Origin: Tenacibaculum pacificus
GTDB lineage: Bacteria > Bacteroidota > Bacteroidia > Flavobacteriales > Flavobacteriaceae
Assembly: GCF_027941775.1 (NCBI RefSeq)
Contig: NZ_CP115917.1
Coordinates: 2,089,001 to 2,153,000, forward strand
Direction of reading: 5' to 3'
Length of the DNA: 64,000 bases
Positions within the stretch are counted from its first letter, which is position 1; every line of letters begins with the position of its first letter. Below are positions 8,332 to 20,200 of the stretch, piece by piece. A program made the translations under genes and the position numbers. The notes beneath the pieces are model-generated. The model saw only the letters and a program-made list of their open reading frames with translations. It was not told where the DNA came from and did no database searches.

Positions 8332-10276
8332 TTAATTATTCACTTTTACATTAGTATTTCCTTTGACAATGTAAAAATAAGAACGTCTATTTTTTTGATG
8401 TTCAGCCTCAGTACATTTGCTACTATTAGCATCATCACAATTATTTAATAAACTATCCTCTCCAAATCCAATTGCACTTGCTATCCTATCTGATGAAATT
8501 CCTCTTGATATTAAATAATCTCTTGTTGATTTCGCTCTTCTATCTGATAAACTTCTATTGTATGTTTTTGATCCTCGACTATCGGTATGTGATTCTATTT
8601 TGATAACTAAATCAACATTTGCTTTCATAACAGTTACGATATGTTCTAATTCGTATTCAGCATCTTCGCGAATATTTGATAAATCAAAATCAAAATAAAT
8701 AGGATTAATTACTATCTGATCTTTAACTATTAATGATTCTAAATTAAGATTAGCAACTACTACTTCTTTATTGATATCTAGTGTCTCTGTATCTTTATTC
8801 TTGTTTCTGTAATTTTCTTTAGATGCTACTACTACAAACTTCTTTTCACAATCCATTTTTTCAAATAAATAAGCGCCTGTTCGTCCTGTTTTTTGCTCTA
8901 AAATAACAGCTCCTTTTTCATCCATTAATTGAACTACTGCATTCTGTATTGGAGCTCCTGTTCGTGAATCAGTAATAATTCCTTTAACGTCTTCCTTACA
9001 TTTATAAATACTAAAACTATAAATATCATCATCGCCTAGACCACTTTTTCGGTTTGAGGAAAAGAATCCATAACTATGAGCATCATTTATTACAAATGCA
9101 AAGTCATCTGAAGATCCATTTACTGGTGCTCCTAAATTTACAGGGTTAGTATAAACTCCTGCTTCTATTTGTGATTCAAAAACATCCAAAGCTCCTAATC
9201 CTAAATGACCATCTGATGCAAAATATAATACATCATCACTTCCTACAAACGGAAACATTTCACGTCCTTCCGTATTAATAGTACGTCCTAAATTTTTCGG
9301 CTGACTAAACGTATTATTTTCTAAAATTGATACTTTATAAATATCGGTTGCTCCAAATCCATTTGGCATATCTGATACAAAGTACAATGTTTTTTCATCT
9401 GAACTTAAAGCGGCATGACCACGTGAAAATGAATCACTATTAAATGACAACTCAATTACATTACCCCATAATTCGCCTATTTTATCTGCACTATAAAGTT
9501 TTAAATGAGATACTTCATTTTTATCTCCTTTTAACCTTTTTCCATCATAATTATCTCGAGTAAAATAAGCTTTCTTACCGTTTTTTGTAATAATAATATT
9601 AGACTCATGATATTTTGAACTTAAATCCTCTAGCATCGTTTTCTTCTCGACATCTAAAATCTTCTTCTCTTTGATGTCTTTTTGCTTCGCTTTATAGATA
9701 TTCAAATAAGGTTGTTTATTCCATTTGTATAATTTCTTATCCTTATCTGTTTTTGGACTTGTCGATGCAAAATAGAAATCATCTTCATAAATAAATCCTC
9801 CAAAATCAGAATACTTAGTATTACTTGATAAATTATGAATATTGATATATGTTTTTTCTTTATTTGAATATTCTACAAAATAATTCGAATTATTCTCTAA
9901 AGAAGCAACACGGCTATCTGTCCCATTTTTTGATTTTAATTTCAGTAACCATTTATCTGATTCCTCATTTTTTCCGTTACTTTTCAAAACTTGAGCATAT
10001 CTAAATAAATGTTCTGAGGAAGCGATTTCTTCAGTGAAGACTCATCAGTTTTTTATAGTTTTCTTCTGCCTTAGCTAATTCGAAATTAAAATAATGGGAA
10101 TCGCCTAACCTACTTAAAACTAAATATGAATCATCTCCTTTATCATGAATCGATTGATAAAGTTCTCCAGATTTTTTATATGCAAATTCTTTAAAGTACC
10201 TATCAGCTGCATATTTTCGTTGACCGAAACTTGCAGTACTTAACAATAGGATTAATATGTATAGTATGTTTTTCAT
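8332..10276 (-). pseudogene. PD40/OmpA-family outer membrane protein, cassette 1, one frameshift
   Basis: Reconstructed length 647 residues. In order: signal peptide (MKNILYILILLLSTASFGQ), TPR-like N-terminus, PD40/WD40-like beta-propeller motifs (GHAALSSDEKTLYFVSDMP, REMFPFVGSDDVLYFASDG), a carboxypeptidase regulatory-like domain (KGIITDSRTGAPI) and a C-terminal OmpA domain (IYFDFDLSNIREDAE, ESHTDSRGSKTYNRSLSDRR) that should bind peptidoglycan. The frame is lost near 10034: CTTCACTGAAGAA should read CTT CAT/CAC GAA GAA (LHEEIASSEH), one extra base. Copy 2 has CATGAG at the same place. Both halves are otherwise intact, and 1945 bases equals 648 codons plus one. It lies 16 bases downstream of PorP1 and is last in its operon before the terminator. 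Confidence 0.85.
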
Positions 10277-10292
10277 TTTCCTAGTTTTTATA

Positions 10293-11207
10293 TTAAAAGA
10301 ATCTTGGTGATTTCAATGCTTGCTCTTTAAACATATCATATCGCAACATTACTTCATAAGTTCCTGAGTTATAATTACTATAATTTGAATTTGTTAAATC
10401 GTAAGCAAACCCTAAATACAAACTTTTACTTGCCTGAAAACCTAACAATGCACTGATTGAATCATCCCAACGCCAAGCCAAACCTGCCGTAAATTTCTCA
10501 TTGAACAAAAAGTTTCCGGATACATCTATTGATAATGGCGCTCCGTTTACTGCCTTAGCTAAAACTGCTGGTTTAAATTTGATGCTTTCACTTAAATCGA
10601 ATACATATCCTGCTATTAAGAATAAATGTAAACGTTCTTCAGCAACACTTCCGCCACCTTTAACATCATCATAATGTTCAGTACTTATAAAGTTTGGAAT
10701 CGCTGCTCCTAAATACCAATTACTTGTATAATAATACAATCCTGCTCCAACTGTTGGTAAAAACTTATTGATATTATTACCTAAGTTTTTATCATCTCCA
10801 TGTTGATATCTTCCCTTACTCCAATCTACATTTAAATGACGACCTCCTAGTTTTAATCCAAAAGCTAAATTTCCTTCATCACTGGTTCGAATTGTATAAG
10901 ATCCATTGATATCTAAAAATACTTCACTCGCTGGACCTATTCTATCATTCGTTAAATTGACTCCTAAACCAACACCGCTATATCCTAGCGGAGTGTCATA
11001 ACTTAAAGTTTGTGAATCTGGTGCTCCATCGACACCAACCCATTGGGTTCTTCCTAGTAAATTAATAATACTGTGTCCGTTGGACCCTGCATAAGCAGGG
11101 TTTACGGTCATTGTATTGTACATATATTGGGTGTACTGCGGATCTTGTTGTGCATTAATTCCGGCTATTACACATAGAATTAATAGTATTGAATATCTAA
11201 TTTTCAT
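10293..11207 (-). CDS. PorP/SprF family T9SS protein, cassette 1
   Basis: 304 residues with signal peptide ending INAQ and the family hallmark QDPQYTQYMYNTMTVNPAYAGSNG, then GRTQWVG and many amphipathic beta strands ending LRYDMFKEQALKSPRFF. These are outer membrane beta-barrel-like proteins needed for T9SS export of proteins with type B C-terminal domains (SprF for SprB in Flavobacterium johnsoniae). It is 10 bases downstream of its giant adhesin gene, so it is almost certainly the export or anchoring partner of that adhesin. Nearly identical to the PorP proteins of cassettes 2 and 3. Confidence 0.95.
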   Translation of the reverse strand: MKIRYSILLILCVIAGINAQQDPQYTQYMYNTMTVNPAYAGSNGHSIINLLGRTQWVGVDGAPDSQTLSYDTPLGYSGVGLGVNLTNDRIGPASEVFLDINGSYTIRTSDEGNLAFGLKLGGRHLNVDWSKGRYQHGDDKNLGNNINKFLPTVGAGLYYYTSNWYLGAAIPNFISTEHYDDVKGGGSVAEERLHLFLIAGYVFDLSESIKFKPAVLAKAVNGAPLSIDVSGNFLFNEKFTAGLAWRWDDSISALLGFQASKSLYLGFAYDLTNSNYSNYNSGTYEVMLRYDMFKEQALKSPRFF

Positions 11208-11217
11208 ATCGCTTTTT

Positions 11218-14200
11218 TTATCTATTAATGTATAACCATCCTACTTTTGGTTTTGAACCATCTCCTAAATCGATAACATAATAATAAGTTCCTGGTGGTA
11301 ATTTCTCATCAACACTAATGGTTGATCGTCCATTTGATATCCCTGTAAAGGCTACACTTTCATTATTATATCCTGAAGCTTTATAAACGGTATTTCCCCA
11401 TCTATTAAAAATCTCTACAGTATTCTTGGCATATTCTGGCTTGTCAATACATGAGATGAAAAAAGCATCATTATCTCCATCGTTATCTGGTGTCATAATA
11501 TTATATGGTGTACCACGTGGATTTGTATCTGTATTTACTAAAATAGTAACTGTTGCTATCTTACAGTTGATAGGTAATGCACCATTTTCACAAATTTGAT
11601 ATTCTAAAACATGAGTTCCTCCTTCTACATCTAAACCTATACTTATAGTTCCATCTGAATTAAAAGTAAACCCATCATTATTAGTTCCATTTGGATCTGG
11701 TAACAATGATACTTCTCCTACTCCTGTTCCTAAAGTAACTGGTATTCCATTTAATATATCATTAATTGTTACTGATGGAGTATCATTTCCTATCGTTATA
11801 GGTGTTGAAGTATAATTATCATCAATAGCAGTTATAGTATTAGGTAACTCAATTTTTACATCAATATCTGCAGTATCAGTTCCTCCGTTTCCATCACTAA
11901 TAGTATATGGGAAAGTAATTTCTGTTCCTGTTCCATCAGGTTGGATATCTAATGTTCCATTTGCTAATAATGTTACCGTTCCTCCTGTTACTGATATTGC
12001 TGTTCCTACAACTGGAATAGTTCCATTGATATCTGTAATTGTTAAAGGATCATTATCTACATCAGCATCAACGCCATTATCGTTATCTGCTAAAACATCT
12101 ACATTGACTAAAGCATCAATCGTTGTACTTGCTGTATCATCTTGTGCTACTGGTGCTGTATTTCCGATTGATACATCAACATTCGCTGTATCTGTTCCGC
12201 CATTTCCATCACTAATAGTATATGGGAAAGTAATTGCAGCTCCTGTTCCATCAGGTTGGATATCTAATGTTCCATTTGCTAATAATGTTACCGTTCCTCC
12301 TGTTACTGATATTGCTGTTCCTACAACTGGAGTAGTTCCATTGATATCTGTAATTGTTAAAGGATCATTATCTGCATCAGCATCAACGCCATTTCCGTTA
12401 GATGCTAAAACATCTAAATTTACTAAGGCATCAACTGTTGTACTTGCTGTATCATCTTGTGCTACTGGTGCTGTATTTCCGATTGATACATCAACATTCG
12501 CTGTATCTGTTCCGCCATTTCCATCACTAATAGTATATGGGAAAGTAATTGCAGCTCCTGTTCCATCAGGTTGGATATCTAATGTTCCATTTGCTAATAA
12601 TGTTACCGTTCCTCCTGTTACTGATATTGCTGTTCCTACAACTGGAGTAGTTCCATTGATATCTGTAATTGTTAAAGGATCATTGTCTGCATCAGCATCA
12701 ACGCCATTTCCGTTAGATGCTAAAACATCTAAATTTACTAAGGCATCAACTGTTGTACTTGCTGTATCATCTTGTGCTACTGGTGCTGTATTTCCGATTG
12801 ATACATCAACATTCGCTGTATCTGTTCCGCCATTTCCATCACTAATAGTATATGGAAAAGTAATTGCAGCTCCTGTTCCATCAGGTTGGATATCTAATGT
12901 TCCATTTGCTAATAATGTTACCGTTCCTCCTGTTACTGATATTGCTGTTCCTACAACTGGAGTAGTTCCATTGATATCTGTAATTGTTAAAGGATCATTG
13001 TCTGCATCAGCATCAACGCCATTTCCGTTAGATGCTAAAACATCTAAATTTACTAAGGCATCAACTGTTGTACTTGCTGTATCATCTTGTGCTACTGGTG
13101 CTGTATTTCCGATTGATACATCAACATTCGCTGTATCTGTTCCGCCATTTCCATCACTAATAGTATATGGGAAAGTAATTGCAGCTCCTGTTCCATCAGG
13201 TTGGATATCTAATGTTCCATTTGCTAATAATGTTACCGTTCCTCCTGTTACTGATATTGCTGTTCCTACAACTGGAGTAGTTCCATTGATATCTGTAATT
13301 GTTAAAGGATCATTGTCTGCATCAACATCAACGCCATTTCCGTTAGATGCTAAAACATCTAAATTTACTAAGGCATCAACTGTTGTACTTGCTGTATCAT
13401 CTTGTGCTACTGGTGCTGTATTTCCGATTGATACATCAACATTCGCTGTATCTGTCCCGCCATTTCCATCACTAATAGTATATGGGAAAGTAATTGCAGC
13501 TCCTGTTCCATCAGGTTGGATATCTAATGTTCCATTTGCTAATAATGTTACCGTTCCTCCTGTTACTGATATTGCTGTTCCTACAACTGGAGTAGTTCCA
13601 TTGATATCTGTAATTGTTAAAGGATCATTGTCTGCATCAACATCAACGCCATTTCCGTTAGATGCTAAAACATCTAAATTTACTAAGGCATCAACTGTTG
13701 TACTTGCTGTATCATCTTGTGCTACTGGTGCTGTATTTCCGATTGATACATCAACATTCGCTGTATCTGTCCCGCCATTTCCATCACTAATAGTATATGG
13801 GAAAGTAATTGCAGCTCCTGTTCCATCAGGTTGGATATCTAATGTTCCATTTGCTAATAATGTTACCGTTCCTCCTGTTACTGATATTGCTGTTCCTACA
13901 ACTGGAGTAGTTCCATTGATATCTGTAATTGTTAAAGGATCATTGTCTGCATCAGCATCAACGCCATTTCCGTTAGATGCTAAAACATCTAAATTTACTA
14001 AGGCATCAACTGTTGTACTTGCTGTATCATCTTGTGCTACTGGTGCTGTATTTCCGATTGATACATCAACATTCGCTGTATCTGTTCCGCCATTTCCATC
14101 ACTAATAGTATATGGGAAAGTAATTGCAGCTCCTGTTCCATCAGGTTGGATATCTAATGTTCCATTTGCTAATAATGTTACCGTTCCTCCTGTTACTGAT

Positions 14201-17200
14201 ATTGCTGTTCCTACAACTGGAGTAGTTCCATTGATATCTGTAATTGTTAAAGGATCATTATCTGCATCAGCATCAACGCCATTTCCGTTAGATGCTAAAA
14301 CATCTAAATTTACTAAAGCATCAACTGTTGTACTTACTGTATCATCTTGTGCTACTGGTGCTGTATTTCCGATTGATACATCAACATTCGCTGTATCTGT
14401 TCCGCCATTTCCATCACTAATAGTATATGGGAAAGTAATTGCAGCTCCTGTTCCATCAGGTTGGATATCTAATGTTCCATTTGCTAATAATGTTACCGTT
14501 CCTCCTGTTACTGATATTGCTGTTCCTACAACTGGAGTAGTTCCATTGATATCTGTAATTGTTAAAGGATCATTATCTGCATCAGCATCAACGCCATTTC
14601 CGTTAGATGCTAAAACATCTAAATTGACTAAAGCATCAACTGTTGTACTTGCTGTATCATCTTGTGCTACTGGTGCTGTATTTCCGATTGATACATCAAC
14701 ATTCGCTGTATCTGTTCCGCCATTTCCATCACTAATAGTATATGGGAAAGTAATTGCAGCTCCTGTTCCATCAGGTTGGATATCTAATGTTCCATTTGCT
14801 AATAATGTTACCGTTCCTCCTGTTACTGATATTGCTGTTCCTACAACTGGAGTAGTTCCATTGATATCTGTAATTGTTAAAGGATCATTATCTGCATCAA
14901 CATCAACGCCATTTCCGTTAGATGCTAAAACATCTAAATTTACTAAGGCATCAACTGTTGTACTTGCTGTATCATCTTGTGCTACTGGTGCTGTATTTCC
15001 GATTGATACATCAACATTCGCTGTATCTGTTCCGCCATTTCCATCACTAATAGTATATGGGAAAGTAATTGCAGCTCCTGTTCCATCAGGTTGGATATCT
15101 AATGTTCCATTTGCTAATAATGTTACCGTTCCTCCTGTTACTGATATTGCTGTTCCTACAACTGGAGTAGTTCCATTGATATCTGTAATTGTTAAAGGAT
15201 CATTATCTGCATCAGCATCAACGCCATTTCCGTTAGATGCTAAAACATCTAAATTTACTAAAGCATCAACTGTTGTACTTGCTGTATCATCTTGTGCTAC
15301 TGGTGCTGTATTTCCGATTGATACATCAACATTCGCTGTATCTGTCCCGCCATTTCCATCACTAATAGTATATGGGAAAGTAATTGCAGCTCCTGTTCCA
15401 TCAGGTTGGATATCTAATGTTCCATTTGCTAATAATGTTACCGTTCCTCCTGTTACTGATATTGCTGTTCCTACAACTGGAGTAGTTCCATTGATATCTG
15501 TAATTGTTAAAGGATCATTGTCTGCATCAGCATCAACGCCATTTCCGTTAGATGCTAAAACATCTAAATTTACTAAGGCATCAACTGTTGTACTTGCTGT
15601 ATCATCTTGTGCTACTGGTGCTGTATTTCCGATTGATACATCAACATTCGCTGTATCTGTCCCGCCATTTCCATCACTAATAGTATATGGGAAAGTAATT
15701 GCAGCTCCTGTTCCATCAGGTTGGATATCTAATGTTCCATTTGCTAATAATGTTACCGTTCCTCCTGTTACTGATATTGCTGTTCCTACAACTGGAGTAG
15801 TTCCATTGATATCTGTAATTGTTAAAGGATCATTGTCTGCATCAGCATCAACGCCATTTCCGTTAGATGCTAAAACATCTAAATTTACTAAGGCATCAAC
15901 TGTTGTACTTGCTGTATCATCTTGTGCTACTGGTGCTGTATTTCCGATTGATACATCAACATTCGCTGTATCTGTTCCGCCATTTCCATCACTAATAGTA
16001 TATGGGAAAGTAATTGCAGCTCCTGTTCCATCAGGTTGGATATCTAATGTTCCATTTGCTAATAATGTTACCGTTCCTCCTGTTACTGATATTGCTGTTC
16101 CTACAACTGGAGTAGTTCCATTGATATCTGTAATTGTTAAAGGATCATTGTCTGCATCAGCATCAACGCCATTTCCGTTAGATGCTAAAACATCTAAATT
16201 TACTAAGGCATCAACTGTTGTACTTGCTGTATCATCTTGTGCTACTGGTGCTGTATTTCCGATTGATACATCAACATTCGCTGTATCTGTTCCGCCATTT
16301 CCATCACTAATAGTATATGGGAAAGTAATTGCAGCTCCTGTTCCATCAGGTTGGATATCTAATGTTCCATTTGCTAATAATGTTACCGTTCCTCCTGTTA
16401 CTGATATTGCTGTTCCTACAACTGGAGTAGTTCCATTGATATCTGTAATTGTTAAAGGATCATTATCTGCATCAGCATCAACGCCATTTCCGTTAGATGC
16501 TAAAACATCTAAATTTACTAAAGCATCAACTGTTGTACTTACTGTATCATCTTGTGCTACTGGTGCTGTATTTCCGATTGATACATCAACATTCGCTGTA
16601 TCTGTTCCGCCATTTCCATCACTAATAGTATATGGGAAAGTAATTGCAGCTCCTGTTCCATCAGGTTGGATATCTAATGTTCCATTTGCTAATAATGTTA
16701 CCGTTCCTCCTGTTACTGATATTGCTGTTCCTACAACTGGAGTAGTTCCATTGATATCTGTAATTGTTAAAGGATCATTATCTGCATCAGCATCAACGCC
16801 ATTTCCGTTAGATGCTAAAACATCTAAATTGACTAAAGCATCAACTGTTGTACTTGCTGTATCATCTTGTGCTACTGGTGCTGTATTTCCGATTGATACA
16901 TCAACATTCGCTGTATCTGTTCCGCCATTTCCATCACTAATAGTATATGGGAAAGTAATTGCAGCTCCTGTTCCATCAGGTTGGATATCTAATGTTCCAT
17001 TTGCTAATAATGTTACCGTTCCTCCTGTTACTGATATTGCTGTTCCTACAACTGGAGTAGTTCCATTGATATCTGTAATTGTTAAAGGATCATTATCTGC
17101 ATCAACATCAACGCCATTTCCGTTAGATGCTAAAACATCTAAATTTACTAAGGCATCAACTGTTGTACTTGCTGTATCATCTTGTGCTACTGGTGCTGTA

Positions 17201-20200
17201 TTTCCGATTGATACATCAACATTCGCTGTATCTGTTCCGCCATTTCCATCACTAATAGTATATGGGAAAGTAATTGCAGCTCCTGTTCCATCAGGTTGGA
17301 TATCTAATGTTCCATTTGCTAATAATGTTACCGTTCCTCCTGTTACTGATATTGCTGTTCCTACAACTGGAGTAGTTCCATTGATATCTGTAATTGTTAA
17401 AGGATCATTATCTGCATCAGCATCAACGCCATTTCCGTTAGATGCTAAAACATCTAAATTTACTAAAGCATCAACTGTTGTACTTGCTGTATCATCTTGT
17501 GCTACTGGTGCTGTATTTCCGATTGATACATCAACATTCGCTGTATCTGTCCCGCCATTTCCATCACTAATAGTATATGGGAAAGTAATTGCAGCTCCTG
17601 TTCCATCAGGTTGGATATCTAATGTTCCATTTGCTAATAATGTTACCGTTCCTCCTGTTACTGATATTGCTGTTCCTACAACTGGAGTAGTTCCATTGAT
17701 ATCTGTAATTGTTAAAGGATCATTGTCTGCATCAGCATCAACGCCATTTCCGTTAGATGCTAAAACATCTAAATTTACTAAGGCATCAACTGTTGTACTT
17801 GCTGTATCATCTTGTGCTACTGGTGCTGTATTTCCGATTGATACATCAACATTCGCTGTATCTGTTCCGCCATTTCCATCACTAATAGTATATGGGAAAG
17901 TAATTGCAGCTCCTGTTCCATCAGGTTGGATATCTAATGTTCCATTTGCTAATAATGTTACCGTTCCTCCTGTTACTGATATTGCTGTTCCTACAACTGG
18001 AGTAGTTCCATTGATATCTGTAATTGTTAAAGGATCATTATCTGCATCAGCATCAACGCCATTTCCGTTAGATGCTAAAACATCTAAATTTACTAAGGCA
18101 TCAACTGTTGTACTTGCTGTATCATCTTGTGCTACTGGTGGACAGTTTGGTTGCGTATCAATAGTTATTGATAAGGCTGGAGAAGTACATCCAGCTGCAT
18201 TCGTCTCTGTTAAACTATACGTACCAGATGCTAAACTTGAAAAACTTGTTCCCGTTTGAGCTGCTACTACTGGCGCTGTTCCTGTTAATGTATATGTTGA
18301 TGTTCCTACTGGACTCGTTACACTTACACTTCCTGTTGCTACAGCACATGTTGGATCTACATCCGTTGCTGCTGGTGCACTTGGTGTTGCTGGTTGCGCA
18401 TCTATAGTAATTGTAGTTGCTGCTGAGATACATCCAGCTGCATTCGTCTCTGTTAAACTATACGTACCAGCTGCTAAAGTCGTAAAACTTGTACCTGTTT
18501 GAGCTACTACTACTGGCGCTGTTCCTGTTAATGTATATGTTGATGTTCCTACTGGACTCGTTACACTTACACTTCCTGTTGCTACAGCACATGTTGGATC
18601 TACATCCGTTGCTGCTGGTGCACTTGGTGTTGCTGGTTGCGCATCTATAGTAATTGTAGTTGCTGCTGAGATACATCCAGCTGCATTCGTCTCTGTTAAA
18701 CTATACGTACCAGATGCTAAACTTGAAAAACTTGTTCCCGTTTGAGCTGCTACTACTGGCGCTGTTCCTGTTAATGTATATGTTGATGTTCCTACTGGAC
18801 TCGTTACACTTACACTTCCTGTTGCTACAGCACATGTTGGATCTACATCCGTTACTGCTGGTACACTTGGTGTTGCTGGTTGCGCATCTATAGTAATTGT
18901 AGTTGCTGCTGAGATACATCCAGCTGCATTCGTCTCTGTTAAACTATACGTACCAGATGCTAAACTTGAAAAACTTGTTCCCGTTTGAGCTGCTACTACT
19001 GGCGCTGTTCCTGTTAATGTATATGTTGATGTTCCTACTGGACTCGTTACACTTACACTTCCTGTTGCTACAGCACATGTTGGATCTACATCCGTTGCTG
19101 CTGGTACACTTGGTGTTGCTGGTTGCGCATCTATAGTAATTGTAGTTGCTGCTGAGATACATCCAGCTGCATTCGTCTCTGTTAAACTATACGTACCAGA
19201 TGCTAAACTTGAAAAACTTGTTCCCGTTTGAGCTGCTACTACTGGCGCTGTTCCTGTTAATGTATATGTTGATGTTCCTACTGGACTCGTTACACTTACA
19301 CTTCCTGTTGCTACAGCACATGTTGGATCTACATCCGTTGCTGCTGGTGCACTTGGTGTTATATTTACTGTTACTGTTGATTTATCTGTTAATTCAACAT
19401 TACAAGCTCCATCAACCGCATATAAATTATAAACAGTTGTTGAGGCTGGTGTTACATTAAAAGTTAAATCAGCTCCTGCTCCTACTTGAGATGCTCCGAC
19501 ATTACTATCATTACTGTCTAAACGTAATTGATATGTAACACCTACTTGAGCACTTGTTAATGTTATAGTTCCTGTAGCTGTTGGGCAAATAGAATCATCA
19601 CTAACCGCTAAACTATCATCAGGGGAAGTACATACCGAACAAGCTGGTGCTTGTACACCTCCATCATAAGGAAAAGTACTAACATCTGCAGGTGTTGTAA
19701 GAATACCAGAATCTGGTGCTGTTTCTAAAGCATCATATAAACCATTATCTCCTACTGTTCCTGTTAAATTAGCAACGTCAATTCCTGCTTCAATAGAGTC
19801 ACTACAGCTATCTCCATCTGAATTTGTATTTGTATCATTTGTACATGAATCGTCTATCTCTCTTAAAGAAAAACCATCTACGACTATTACAGTTTCATTA
19901 TTTAACTGAAATCTATATTTAACTGTTGTTGATGTAGCTTCAAATACAATACGGTATTTTTTCCAATGTGGATCCCATTCTTCTGATACATCTGGTGTTG
20001 TAGCAGGGAAAGGATATATCGTAGTATCAAGAGGTGTTTCATATAAAACATTTGCACCTGTACCAGACCCACCATCAACAAAACCATAAACTATTTGTGT
20101 AGGATCATATGAGTATGCTGCTGGGTGATTTCTATAACTAGGTAAAGAACCCATTTCAAATTCCATTTGATAAGTCTTACCAATTGTTAGAGTCGTTATT

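Larger units (their letters stand above)
8270..11520. repeat. Long direct repeat, copy A (cassette 1 tail)
   Basis: The block from the hairpin terminator through the OmpA gene, PorP gene and the adhesin C-terminal domain is near-identical to 29839-33090. Matching landmarks are offset by 21,569-21,571 bases (terminator, PorP stop, adhesin stop). Similarity ends just upstream of the T9SS C-terminal domain, where the two adhesins diverge completely. Confidence 0.88.

Noticed and set aside
14000-18142. CRISPR array
   Set aside because: The units are 315 bp, fully coding and without unique spacers; they are protein repeats.
12026-18259. 2077-codon open frame on the plus strand
   Set aside because: It is the exact antisense of the adhesin 1 repeat array; the repeated codons happen to leave the opposite frame open. 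It lacks a promoter, signal peptide or family motif.
18168-19460. Plus- and minus-strand short frames over the 243-bp repeats
   Set aside because: Shadow frames of the adhesin 1 repeats; the minus-strand ones are out of frame with the adhesin.
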